Of a stretch of DNA of 64,000 nucleotides, positions 24,811-34,283 are shown piece after piece (position 1 is the stretch's first letter; each line of letters starts with the position of its first letter). The DNA comes from Phalacrocorax aristotelis (lineage: Eukaryota; Chordata; Aves; Suliformes; Phalacrocoracidae). The stretch is from positions 62,001-126,000 of the forward strand of contig NW_027441288.1 in assembly GCF_949628215.1 (NCBI RefSeq). The letters are read 5' to 3'. Below the pieces are notes generated by a model. That model did no database searches. It had not been told where the DNA came from and saw nothing but the letters and a program-made list of their open reading frames with translations. A program made the translations under genes and the position numbers.

Positions 24811-27800
24811 TCAGTTTAGTGTTTGCTTCATGTTCTGAAATTTTTCACTTGATTGTGGTCTCCAGGGTGTATGCAGGTCCCATTTTCTACCCAAAATTTT
24901 ATTAAGTTGTTGAAGTACCTCTGCAAAAAAATGTGGTGCTCTATCAGAGGACATTCCCGTTGGCACTCTAAATCTTGGTATTATTTCCTTCAGCAACGTC
25001 TTAACTACTACTCTAGCTTTGTCGGTGCAGCACGAGAAAGCTGCTGGCCATCTAGAAAATTTGTCAATCAGCACTGACAAATACTGCTCTATCTATTTTG
25101 TCTGGGTAACTCAGAGAACTTAATTTGCTAATAATTTCCGGGAGAATTTTTTGTTTTGTTACTCCTAAAGGTTGTTTCCTTTGGTTCAGGGGATTATTTC
25201 TAGGACAGATTGGACACTTAGCTACTATGGGTTTAACTATTCTTGTCGTGCCTACACACGCTACAGATGTTTTTAAACTCAAAACCGTAGCGCCTACAGC
25301 CTAATGTGTTTGCTCATGGTTTTCTTTTGCAAGTTCTGTCATAACTTGTGGGGTGGTTGTTGTTATTACTTGTTTTTCTGGTGTTACCTACCATCTCTCT
25401 GTGTTTTGTGATGCTTCCAATTGTTCTGCTAATTGCTCATCCAATTTATTATATCTCGGTTTCAACTTTGGAATTCTGATCTGTTTTACTGGTACTAGTG
25501 CAAGGATACCTTGCTCTGCAGTCCTCTTTGCAGCTTTATCGGTCAGTCGTTTGCTTATGTTTACAGCCGTCTGGCCAAATTGATGAGCTTTGCAACGCTT
25601 TACCGCCACTTCTTTTGGTTTCTGCACGTCTTCCGGAAGTTGGAGAATTTCTTCTTTATGCTGTATTGATGATTCTTGGGCTGATGGCAGTCCTTTCTCC
25701 TTCCCAATAGCTCCATGATCGTGGATCACACCAAATGCACGTTTGGAATCAGTCTAGATATTTATCCTTTGTCCTTCTGCCATTCGCAGAGCTCGCTTCA
25801 ATGCTACCAATACTGCTTTCTGTGCTGAGGTGTTTGCAGGCAGCACCCCGACTCCGTTCCCTCGGCGGCGATAACGACAGCATATCCGGCCATTCGCTTC
25901 TCTTCTCGCCCAGAGCTTCTTCCATCTGTAAACAACTCCAGATCAGGATTTTCCCAGAGGTTTGTGTCTCAGGTCTGGTCTGCTGGAATAGACTTGTTCA
26001 ATAGTTAGCAAGCGATCGTGTTCTAAATTGTCCGTAAGGTTTTCTGTTGTTAAAAACATAGCAGGATTCAGTATAGCAGTAGTCTTCGATTCCACATCGT
26101 CTTGTTCTAACAGAACAACTTGATATTTCAACATTCTGCTAAGGGATAGCCAACGACCCCCCTTTTGTTCTAAAACAGTCACCGCTATGTGCGGGACATA
26201 TACTGTCATCTTCTGTCCCATTGTTAACTTTGGGGCTTCCCGGATCGGCAGCGCTGTTGTTGCTACTGCCCGTAAACACCTAGGCCATCTTTTACTCGCG
26301 TGGTCAGGTTGTTTGGAGAAGTAGCCCACAGGTCTCTTCCAGGTTCCCAGTCGCTGTGTCAGCACTCCAAGGGCTAAATGTTGTCTTTCGTGGACAAACA
26401 ACTGAAAAGGTTTAGCGAAATCAGGTAGGCCTAATGCAGGGGCCATCATCGAGGCTCTTTTCAGTTCTTTGAATGCCGTTTGGCATCCGGGCGTCCAGGT
26501 TAAATATTTATCCTTTTGAGTCTTTCAATGCCTCAAATAATGGTTTTACATACAGTCTATAGTTCAGAATCCAGAGCTGATGCTATTTCATTGTTTTCAG
26601 AAAAGCTCTCAGTTCCTTCGGGCTGCTAGGTTCGGGAATTTGACAAATAGTTTCTTTCTTTTCACTTTCTAATTGTCTTTGTCTTTGAGATATTTCAAAT
26701 CCTAAATAAATGGCTGCTTCTTTTCCTATTTGGGTTTTGTTTCTGGAAACTCCGCATCTTCCTTGGCCCAGAAAATTTAAAAATTTCAAAACATTTTTCT
26801 TTACTTTGTGCCGCTATCAGAATGTCATCCGCATTCTGTAACAAGATGCCTCTCCCTGGGTTCTGTTTTTTCTATATCTCTAATTTTTTTTTGCCAGCTG
26901 AGTCTCAAGTATCGTAGGACTATTTTTAAATCCTTGTGGAAGTACGGTCCATGGTAGCTGTGTCTTTCATTCTGTGGTGGGGCTTTCCCATTCCAAAGCA
27001 AATAGGCTTTGACTTTTTATGCCTGGAGGTATGCAAAAGAAGGCGTCCTTCAAATCTAGTACAGTAAACCATTTATGCTCCTCCTTTAAAAGAGGTCAGT
27101 AAAGTGTATGGATTAGCTACTACCGGATGTATATCTTGGACCACCTGATTTATAGCCCTTAAATCGTGAACTAGCTAATACTCTTTGCCTCTAGATTTCT
27201 TTACTGGCGACACAGGAGTACTATATTCTGATTCACATTCCACTAAAAGCTCATATTCTGAAAAATTTTATAATTAACTTCTGTAATCCTTTTCGAGCCT
27301 CTCGCTTAATAGGGTATTGTTTTTGTCTTACGGGCTTGGCTCCAGGCTTTAAGGTTACTTTTACCGGCTCTGCCCACTTAGATCGCTCCGGAGCTCTGCT
27401 CGCTCAAACCAAAGGAGTTACTACGTTTTCCACTTCCTCGGGAACCCGTTCCTCCCTGGAGGAATCCTGTAACATAAACGCTCTCGCCTCTGTGGCTTTT
27501 GATTCTGGTATTAGTGATTTAATCTCTCCATCTTTAAAAGTTACTTGAGCATCTAATTGACCTAATAGATCTCGTCATAACAGAGGCAGTGGACATTCAG
27601 GCATATGCAGAAACTGGTGAGTTGCCCATTGCTTCTCCAATTTAAACTTTAATGGCTCTGAGAGGGGCTAATTTTTCTTTGCCCTGTTGCGCTAGCAACA
27701 TCTACTGATTTATGATCAAATTTCTCTTCACGTGTATTCAATACCAAATAAGTGGCTCCCGTATCTACCAAAAATTCTATTTCTTCATTCCGTAGCTTCA

Positions 27801-27816
27801 GTGTAACCAGGTGTTC
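24811..27816 (-). pseudogene. ERV pol remnant (protease, RT, RNase H, integrase), left
   Basis: The protease active-site box DTGA lies at 27,754-27,765. Reverse transcriptase is scattered over several frames from about 27,350 to 25,940. Its catalytic box, normally Tyr-x-Asp-Asp, reads Asn-Ala-Asp-Asp at 26,824-26,835. RNase H remnants follow (about 25,940-25,388). Integrase is fragmentary. A zinc-site stretch with CPIC is at about 25,215. The second catalytic Asp is kept in a Ser-Asp pair. The position 36 residues further on, where the catalytic Glu belongs, is Gln. The integrase C-terminus is missing. There are many in-frame stops, so no product is expected. It differs from the right copy by a few residues, for example a Pro/Leu and a Val/Ala change in the RT connection region. 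Confidence 0.9.
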
Positions 27817-27866
27817 AGCTAGGGTTGATTCCCCTGGTCTCCTTCATGCCGAGCTACTTCAAGCAT

Positions 27867-28797
27867 TTAACCCAGATCTCTGGATTCAGGTTGTTCTAGT
27901 TTCTGAAGGTTGTTTTCTCTCCCCCCACCCCCATCTGGGGCTGATTGTCTTATGAATATAGAGACCAGCTGAATTGCTTTTTCTGGTTTTTCTGGGTTCA
28001 AATGAGTATATTTTCTGGTGGTCACCTTCAGTCTTTCCATAAAGGCTGAAGGGGACTCACTTAATTCTTGTCTCACTTCATAAATTTTGACCAATTTATT
28101 GCTTTTGGCATTGCTTGTCTTACTCCAAATAAAATCTCTCTCTGACATCTAGTCAACATTCCCCTGGGTCCTGGCTGATTAGGGTCCCACTCGGGATTTG
28201 TAGATGGAAAATTCTTATTCATTGTTCTCTGTAAATTCCCGTTAGCATGTGCTCCCTGCACCTGCCTTCTGGCTGTATTCCATACTATTTTCTTGTCAGT
28301 TTCATCAAGCGAAGTATCCAGTATCACAAGTAGAGCAACACTCTTTCAAGTTCTCACCACGTTTTCCTCTTTTCAGAAACATTGCCGTAGAATCTTGTGG
28401 ACATACCTCACGCTGTTTCTGCTGCTCGGGATGATTCCACGGTGTAAAGAACAAATCAACATATGCCACTTCTTCCCGTTTGCCTTCCCTTTTTACAAAA
28501 CAACATTAATTGCAAGATGGTACGATATTGCAATGTCTCGTGTTCTGGCCATTTGTGCCCACCTTCCAATTGATACGTTGGCCACCAATGATTGCAATAT
28601 TCAATTAATGGTTTCCGAGTTAGTGGGTCACCGCCCCCGACGTCTTTCCAGTGCTTCAAAATACATCGCAAAGGTGTTCTCTGTGGGATAGGTTTCCTAC
28701 TCAGTAATGCTCCCGTCTCCCAGTCGACTAGTAGTTGTGATAGTGCACTATCACAAATACTAGTCAGAGGGACTCCAACCCCCGTTAGAGGTCTCAC
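27867..28797 (-). pseudogene. ERV gag remnant (matrix and capsid), left
   Basis: The matrix-like part (28,797-28,456) is open for 113 codons and has the Trp-rich pattern with an HWKD motif and a QLMLF motif, as in gamma-type avian ERVs. The capsid part (28,327-27,867) is split over two frames that overlap at about 28,073-28,148. It contains the major-homology-type stretch VRQELSESPSAF and a downstream QSAPD. No Cys-Cys-His-Cys zinc knuckle follows; the sequence moves directly to protease, so nucleocapsid has probably been lost by deletion. In this arm the matrix codon at 28,717-28,719 is GAG (Glu), whereas the right arm has a stop. Confidence 0.88.
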
Positions 28798-29214
28798 TGG
28801 AAATCTGCCACTGGGATCTGTAGCCCCCTGCTAGATATCCCTGGAGACTTCAACCCCCTGTTGAAGACTCCCCTACCCTCGGGTCCCGCTCCACAGGCTT
28901 TCGCCTAGCAGAGACTTACCAACCGAGGCACCTCTTGGCCCCGACCCTGCGTGGCTTTCGCCGCGCCTTACGGGCAGGCCTGTGGGACTCAAACCCGCTA
29001 TCCTATCCTATGTGGGAAACTAACCCCACGTATTATTCTACCTAAGTTTCTTCTTCAAAGAATGCCTTGTTTACCTCAATCCAGGGGATCTTGCTCAGAA
29101 TTCTCTGGCCCGGGGATCGGAAGCTCTCCCGGAGAATTCCTCGGGGCCGGCTGCAGGTCCCACGATCCCACGGATCCGTCGAGATTCAAAAGCAGGTTCC
29201 CACCTGGGGTGCCA
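28727..29214 (-). promoter_or_regulatory. ERV leader: primer-binding site, splice donor, dyad hairpin (left)
   Basis: The primer-binding site is at 29,197-29,214, reading TGGCACCCCAGGTGGGAA on the element strand, four bases (GTTT) after the 5' LTR. It does not match the proline-tRNA site usual for gammaretroviruses; it is nearer the lysine-1,2 type by eye (about 13 of 18 positions). A consensus splice donor GTAAGT is at 28,919 (element strand). A 38-bp nearly perfect palindrome lies at 28,727-28,764 with GTGCAC at its centre. Three GGGGG-containing phrases repeat at ~35-40 bp spacing between donor and hairpin. Confidence 0.65.
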
Positions 29215-29218
29215 AAAC

Positions 29219-29796
29219 TGTTACCGAAAAACGCGTTAAAATCGGAAACGACTCCTCAACACCAATTTAGTATTAAAGAGCAGGCATTCTATATTCACGG
29301 CGCCGGATGCACGGGGGATCGCTCCTCCTGGCGTGCGTACCTCACGCACCTTTCCTGTACAATTTGTAGATGAAAATTTTACATACTCATACATAGTCAT
29401 TATTGTCTTGTCTAGCGATGGGTACAAACTTGCTCGTTCCGTATGTCAATCACTGCGCAGGCTCGGTTGTCCTCTTCCGTTGTTCTCTTCTGAGTAGGTG
29501 GTGTTACTTGGGTCGGTGGTGGTCTGTGAGTCGGTGGTCGCGATCTCCCCCTGCCGGAATTACCTTTTAGCTTCTCGGCTCTTACTCTTGGCAGTCTTGG
29601 CTAGTTTTCTCAGTCCGCTAAGCGAAACCGCGTTTTGTCATCCTTTTCTGACAGAAGCATGTTGTCTGTTGTTCTGCTGACATTAACGATCGCCTAGGCA
29701 CTAAAATGCAGATCGACAGGTGCGCTGATTGGTACGCTCCATGTTCCCGTAATGGAACACCGTCTCTGGTTGGTTGATTTCATCGCTTTGGTTACA
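29219..29796 (-). repeat. 5' LTR of the left ERV
   Basis: 578 bp. Compared with the 3' LTR it has an extra 4 bp (CAAC) near the U3 start and an extra 11 bp near the middle. Its polyadenylation hexamer reads AATATA instead of AATAAA, and one CCAAT box is changed to CCCAT. The same changes are present in the right-arm copy, so they predate the arm duplication. Confidence 0.92.
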
Positions 29797-30930
29797 CCTG
29801 TTCCTGTTGTTCAGTTTCTTCTTTTTTGGCTTTGTGTGATTCTCTCTGTGATTCTGTTTTTCTCTGCCTCGCTTTTCCCAGCTCCCCGTCCCTCACTTTT
29901 AATGCCCGTTATCCTTCACCAGCACACTCTCCCTTGGTTCCCATCCTCGTTTCTGAATTCCTCCTGCTTTGCCACGTAGCCCGTGACTTTTTTCTTAATC
30001 TCTCTCTGTCTGCCTCAACGCTCCCCCCGTGCTTTTTAATTTGTCTTCTCTGCTCTGTACCCTGCTACTGTTCTTGCCTTTCTGAGTTCTTCTCTGTCCA
30101 GCTCCCTTTCCCTATTCATGAATTCCTGTTCTTCCTGCAGCCACCGCTGTTCCCTGTGACCTCCATCTCTCTCTGTCCAGCTCCCTGTCCCTAGGTTTTA
30201 ATTCCTGCCTCTGCCCGCTGTAGCCTGTCTAGATGTTTCTCTCGGCCTCTCTCTCTGTCCGGCTCCCTCTCTCTGTGTTCTAATTCCACGTTCTCTGTCA
30301 CGTGGACCCGTGCTATTTGTTTGTCCTCATCTCTCTCTGTCCAGCTCCTTGCTGCGACGTTTTATTTCCTCGTTTCCTCCCTCTCTGTCTTTGTAGCCCA
30401 TTGCTGTTGGTTTGTTTTTTTCTTTTTTTTCACTTGTTTCTTCATGTGTCTCTGTCTGCCTCCCAGTCCCTGATCTTTAATTCCTCCTTCCCTGTAGGCC
30501 GCTGTTCCTTTTTTCCATTCTACATTGTGTTCTCTTTGGTCTCGTGTTCCTATTCATTGATTCCCTCCTCGCTGCCCTGTGGCTTGTCCCCATTTTATTG
30601 TTGCTTCTCTCTCCCTCTCTCTGGCTTCTTGCCCCTGTTTTTAAAATTCCTCCCTCTCTTCTCTCTTCCCTGTAGGCCGTGTGATCTTTAGCCTTTCTCC
30701 ATGTCTTTCTGCCCATCTCTCTGTGTCTATTCATTAATTCTTCCCTCTCTGCCCTGTAGCCTGTAGCTTCTGTCCTTTCTCCATCTTGCTGTCCCTGGCT
30801 CCCGCGTGACCCTATGCTAGAATTGTTTCTCTCTTCTCTCCGTACGCATTGCGATTCCTTTTGCTCTCTGTCTCCCTTTGGTTTTTTTCTTTTTTTTTTT
30901 CTGGCTCCCTGTCCCTAATTCTTAATTCTC
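29797..30930 (+). repeat. Pyrimidine-rich ~90-100 bp tandem array, part 2 (left)
   Basis: Continuation of the array cut by the ERV. Units carry TCTCTCTGTCCAGCTCCCTG, a run of T/C, TTAATTCCTCC and then CTGTAG. The CTGTAG word occurs at 30,218, 30,492, 30,670, 30,754 and 30,761, with degenerate versions near 29,975, 30,054 and 30,392. Open frames across the array are Leu/Ser/Pro/Cys-rich composition artefacts. Confidence 0.85.
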
Positions 30931-30989
30931 TGCCTTCTCGTGCCCCATGGTTTGTTCTGTGGGGTTCTCTCGCGGTTCCCTCGCAGTTC

Positions 30990-31210
30990 CCTCCAGTCCA
31001 TACTGGGCTATATTGGTCTAGTCCATACTGGGCTATATTGGTCTAGTCCATACTGGGCTATATTGGTCTGTCCCGGCTTCCTCCCACTTCTTTCCCAGTG
31101 CCTCACAGTAGGTCCCGGTTCCGTCCATGGGATGAACTGTGAGGGAACTGTGAGGGAACTGTGAGGGAACTGTGAGGGAACTGTGAGGGAACTGTGAGGG
31201 AACTGTGAGG
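30990..31210 (+). repeat. Short tandem arrays upstream of unit B (left)
   Basis: Three copies of a 25-bp unit containing CCATACTGGGCTATATTGG (30,994-31,070) are followed by a minisatellite-like C-rich stretch. Then come seven copies of an 11-bp unit GAGGGAACTGT (31,131-31,210) abutting the CpG island. The right arm has two copies of the 25-bp unit and one fewer 11-bp unit. Confidence 0.9.
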
Positions 31211-31921
31211 AGGGGGGCGGCCCCCCGGGCCCCAGCCCCCCCCCCCGCCTGGGGCCAGGGCGCCGCGGCCGCCGGCCCCTTCCTCCTCTGCCCGCTCCCG
31301 TCGCAGACGGCTCGGTATGTGTCACGAGCGGCAGCCCCGTTCAGCAGCTCTCGGAGGGCGCGCGGCTGTGCCCGGCCGTGACCGGGGCCCGCAGGGGTTT
31401 CCCGCTCGCCCCGAGAAGGCGCTGGCCCCGAGCCGGCGCGTCCCGCCCCGCCCGGCCCTCGGCGCCCTCGCGAGCTGAGCGCGGCCCGGCCAGCAGGGGG
31501 CGCTGGCGCTCACCGGCTGGGCGCGGTGGCGGGGCCGGTGGGGGCCGTTCCTTCCGGCCGCCCTTTAAGGGCCGCCCCGCGGGGCTCGGGCTTCCGGTGG
31601 CGCGTGCGCGGCGCGTCGGAGCGGGGGCGGGAGCGGTGCGTGTGGCGGCCGAAGGGCCGGTGCGTGTGGCGGCCGGGTCGCGAGGCGTCCCTGTGCGGTG
31701 CCGGGGCCCCTCTGCGGCCCGGCGTGGGAAGCCCGCGGCCGGCGGAGCCTGCTCGGAGCTGGGCGGGGAGCGCCGCGGCGGTCCGGCCGCCGGCAGCCAT
31801 CCCCTGCGGTGGCCGGCAGCCCCTTGGGACGCCTGGAGGCCTGGCGGTGCCCGAGCCTCGCCTGCGGCAGCCGCCTGAGAGAGCAGCGCGGCCGTGTCCG
31901 GGGGCCGGAGAGCGCTGGTGG
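31211..31921 (+). promoter_or_regulatory. CpG island B (left): duplicate of CpG island A
   Basis: Near-identical to 17,331-18,060, with the same GC boxes, CTTCCGG sites, a CTTTAAGG variant of the TATA-like word, and the same exon end. The donor GTGAGT starts at 31,922. Small differences include a GCGCGGCGCG insertion in the exon and loss of one GC box. It is directly preceded by 11-bp repeats, just as island A is preceded by the minisatellite. Confidence 0.6.
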
Positions 31922-32463
31922 GTGAGTTCGGGCAGCGGGGGGCGGGTGTGTGTCTCCGGGCGGGGCCGGGGGGCTCCGTGCCCCGCAGAGGAGCCCCGGT
32001 CGGGCATCGTTCGCTTCCGAACAATGCAGGTCTGTCCCTGGTTATTTTCTGTGTACAGTGTTTCGGGCCACCTGAAAGCCTTTGGCCGGGTAGGTTTGGT
32101 GCGGGGCGATGGCAGGTGTGGACCCTGAAAGATCTCGGGTGGGGGGCGTGGGAGGTATTTCTTGCCTTAAAACTCTGAGCCCACCTCGTGTGTCATGTCG
32201 TGTTATCATGTCGTGAGTCTCGTGACTGTGGCAAATGGCTGAGTCGGGCGTTTTCTGATAACTAACTTCTGAACGTGTGCGTGTGTAGGCACGGGGAGAT
32301 TTGTGCAGGGTGACGGAGCCCCTTGTGCTTCTGTGCTAATGTCTACCTGTTCTAGACCTCCAGTGTTGGAAAGCCTTTGTTTAGTGCCTAGTTGTGGCTG
32401 CGTAACTGCTGTTGCGCCTGCAGCTGTGCTCGCAGGGATGCTGGGTGGCTCCGCATCAAACCG
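31922..32463 (+). other. Unit B intron-like stretch with a deletion junction
   Basis: 31,922-32,406 copies 18,061-18,562 and 32,404-32,463 copies 21,832-21,890. The join is at the shared word AAC, so about 3.27 kb of unit A, including its second CpG island, is missing here. A small local repeat, GTCATGTCGTGTTATCATGT, at 32,191-32,210 is absent from unit A. No gene was recognised. Confidence 0.7.
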
Positions 32464-32743
32464 GCCGCCGGGCGGCCGGGTTGTGCCGCAGAGCATGCCG
32501 GGAGCTGTAGTCCTTGCGGCTGCCGGGCGGCCGGGTTGTGCCGCAGAGCATGCCGGGAGCTGTATTCCTGGCGCAGTGGCTGCCGGCCCTGTCACGTGGT
32601 TCGCCGGGCATGGCGGGAGGCGCGGTCTTCCGGCGCTCGGGTGCCGGGCGGCCGTGGCGCGTACGGTACGCGAGGTGTATTTTTGGGGTTGGATTCGTGT
32701 TGATTACTGGGGGCTTGCGGGTGCGGCCGCTTCCCGAGAAGCG
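32464..32743 (+). promoter_or_regulatory. Unit B-specific promoter with two ZNF143-type sites (left)
   Basis: This CpG-rich block has no counterpart in unit A. It contains a 55-bp tandem duplication, each copy with a sequence complementary to the ACTACA..TCCC.GCATGC type bound by ZNF143/STAF (32,493-32,511 and 32,548-32,566). An E-box CACGTG lies at 32,593-32,598, a third degenerate GGCATGGCGGGAGG follows, and an ETS site CTTCCGG is at 32,627-32,633. A candidate first exon ends at 32,743 before GTGAGTT. Such architecture is typical of housekeeping and bidirectional promoters. The right-arm mirror is at 43,981-44,260. Confidence 0.6.
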
Positions 32744-32813
32744 GTGAGTTCCCCGGGAGCTGACAGAAGGGAAGAGGGAAAGGAGGAGGACGATGACCTT
32801 TTCCCCGTGCCCA

Positions 32814-32918
32814 GGGCGCAGATGATGGCCGCCTCCCCGGCCCACCGGAGGTCCTGCTCAGCCTCCCCGGGCCCCCCTTGCCCCGTGCGCCTGCCCCCAG
32901 CTCCGGCACCTCCCCATA
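32814..32918 (+). pseudogene. Unit B version of the Pro-rich exon, truncated frame (left)
   Basis: Homologous to 23,547-23,684, with acceptor GTGCCCAG ending at 32,813. The same frame reads GADDGRLPGPPEV and continues Pro-rich, then stops at about 32,918 after SSGTSP. In unit A the frame continues because the 598 bp between two GCAC words (32,906-32,909 and 33,504-33,507) are absent there. Either A lost the segment or B gained it. Confidence 0.4.
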
Positions 32919-32921
32919 AGC

Positions 32922-33518
32922 GTGCTGCATAGCCTTAGGCCGCCCCCAGGCCCTGTCGTGAAGGCAGCAAGCCGTCCCTCAAGCGCACTGGATTCCCCCT
33001 TGGCGCAGGGGACCTTAGCAGTAGCGTGGGGAGGGAGCGGTGTGTCCAGAAGCCCCTGCGGAAGGAGAGGCTTTGGCCAGGGTCGATCGACGGTAATGAC
33101 GGTCGCTGTTTCTTCTTTCCCTCTCCCAGAGACCGTGCTGAGGACGTGGTTGTCTGTCCTTCCCCCGGGGATGCCGTTGCCTGTGGCCGTCTCAGGCTCG
33201 CGTGGCTTCTCTCTGCCCGTCCTCGCCGTCCTCGCAGCGCAGGGCCGAAAAGGGATAGACAAAGCCCTTCCCGGCTGCGGACAGGAGCTGCCTCAGCTGA
33301 AGCTGGAGACGCCAACGAAAGGTAAAGAAGAAGAAACTGAAGGTGCTCTGGCTGCCAGCTGCCTTCCTGCCGCAGGCAAGAGAGAGCCTGTCCATGCAGG
33401 TGGGGGAGGAAGGATCCCCCTTCATAGCCCGCAGCGGGCCAGGCCACCAACGTGCACCGTAGGGTCTGTACGCGTAACCCGGAGTTGGGTACGGGCGTGT
33501 AGTGCACGAGCGAGCTAG
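32922..33518 (+). other. Unit B-specific segment with a 198-codon open frame and exon-like borders (left)
   Basis: This segment is missing from unit A. An uninterrupted 198-codon frame is kept at full length in both arms despite about four amino-acid differences. Within it 33,130-33,322 has good splice borders (CTCTCCCAG and GTAAAG). A 24-nt piece, 33,376-33,399, also has AG and GT borders. A second frame (33,026-33,325) is equally open, so coding potential cannot be decided from sequence alone. No domain was recognised; the composition is Pro/Ala/Arg-rich. Confidence 0.3.
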
Positions 33519-33579
33519 GCTACGTGCCTAGGAAGCCTCATCTGGTAAGAGCTGTAAGACACCCACGTATTCTCTTCAG

Positions 33580-33689
33580 GTGGAGGACAGCCTAGAGTCT
33601 GGAGCTGCAGAAGAGGCAGGGAGGAGAGGAGGGGAAAGAAGCATCTGAACGGCTAAATTGTGCCAGCAGCGCTGAGAGCGAGAGTCGCG
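33580..33689 (+). CDS. Unit B copy of the last exon (left)
   Basis: Same borders as 23,720-23,829: TTCTCTTCAG before it and GTGAGTCC after. It encodes the acidic to Arg/Gly-rich 22-codon tail with Gly changed to Ser at the fourth residue and TGA at 33,646-33,648. It is preceded by the tail of the previous exon, ending at 33,544 with donor GTAAGA. Coding status is uncertain. Confidence 0.3.
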
Positions 33690-33709
33690 GTGAGTCCTGG
33701 GCCACTGGG

Positions 33710-34028
33710 GCCCCGTTGCCTCTCTTGTGCGTCCTGGGCCCTCCCTGTCTCTCCCCCGGCCCCCTCTCTTTCCTTACCTGCTGCAAAATTATTTTTTTTT
33801 GCGCCCCCCCCGCACCTTCTTTCTCCGTCTCGCTCTGAGTGTCTCCCTGCCTCCCCGTCTTTTCAGTCCTCCCTCTCTCTGTCCTGTAGCCTGTGGCTCC
33901 TTTTTCTTTCTCTGCCTCTCTCTGCCTGGCTCTGGCTCCGTTTTTTTGGTTTTTTTTTATTCCTCCTGCTCTGTCCTGTAGCCTGTCGGTGTTTTGTTGT
34001 TCTCTGGCTCTCTTGATCTGACTCCCTG
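33710..34028 (+). repeat. Pyrimidine-rich array, unit B copy (left)
   Basis: Copy of 23,850-24,173 with shorter T and C tracts, ending in the same CCTG that flanks the ERV. Composition-driven open frames here are not genes. Confidence 0.85.
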
Positions 34029-34283
34029 TGTTACCGAAAAACGCGTTAAAATCGGAAACGACTCCTCAACACCAATTTAGTATTAAAGAGCAGGCATTCT
34101 TTATTCGCGGTGCCGGATGCACGGGGGATCGCTCCTCCTGGCGTGCGTACCTCACGCACCTTTCCCGTACAATTTATAGATGAAAATTTCACATACTCAT
34201 ACATAGTCATTATTGTCTTGTCTAGTGATGGGTACAAACTTGCTCGTTCCCTATGTCAGTCACTGCGCAGGGTCGGTTGTCCT
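34029..34283 (-). repeat. Truncated LTR fused to minisatellite (left)
   Basis: The U5-R end of the ERV LTR follows the same host flank as the ERV 3' LTR (CTCCCTG), then breaks off at about 34,283 into minisatellite at GTCCTCCCAGTACAG. AATAAA is intact. Diagnostic bases in the inner part match the 5' LTR and those near the outer end match the 3' LTR, which suggests a recombinant (solo-type) LTR later truncated by the array. Confidence 0.85.

Larger units (their letters stand above)
24174..29796 (-). mobile_element. Class I (gamma-like) endogenous retrovirus, left copy, defective
   Basis: This is a complete LTR-internal-LTR structure on the minus strand. It is bounded by the 4-bp target-site duplication CCTG (24,170-24,173 and 29,797-29,800), and the LTR ends form an imperfect TG...CA inverted repeat. 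Inside, in element order, are a primer-binding site, a leader, gag (matrix and capsid remnants), protease, reverse transcriptase/RNase H and integrase, all broken by stops and frameshifts. I find no env and no CCHC zinc knuckle. The internal region is only ~4.5 kb. Gag capsid and pol resemble the gammaretrovirus group, and a 4-bp duplication fits that group. It lies antisense to the neighbouring CpG-island unit and inside a tandem array. Confidence 0.93.
17331..34283 (+). repeat. Left arm of the giant inverted repeat
   Basis: This segment matches the reverse complement of 42,440-59,372. Paired coordinates add to a nearly constant value (76,703-76,705 at the outer CpG island, 76,687-76,689 from 19 to 30.9 kb, 76,724 from 31.9 to 33.7 kb). 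The steps in that sum are explained by short tandem-repeat length differences. The arm contains two related CpG-island units (A and B), one ERV and a truncated LTR. Differences from the other arm are sparse point changes and repeat-copy changes. Confidence 0.96.
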
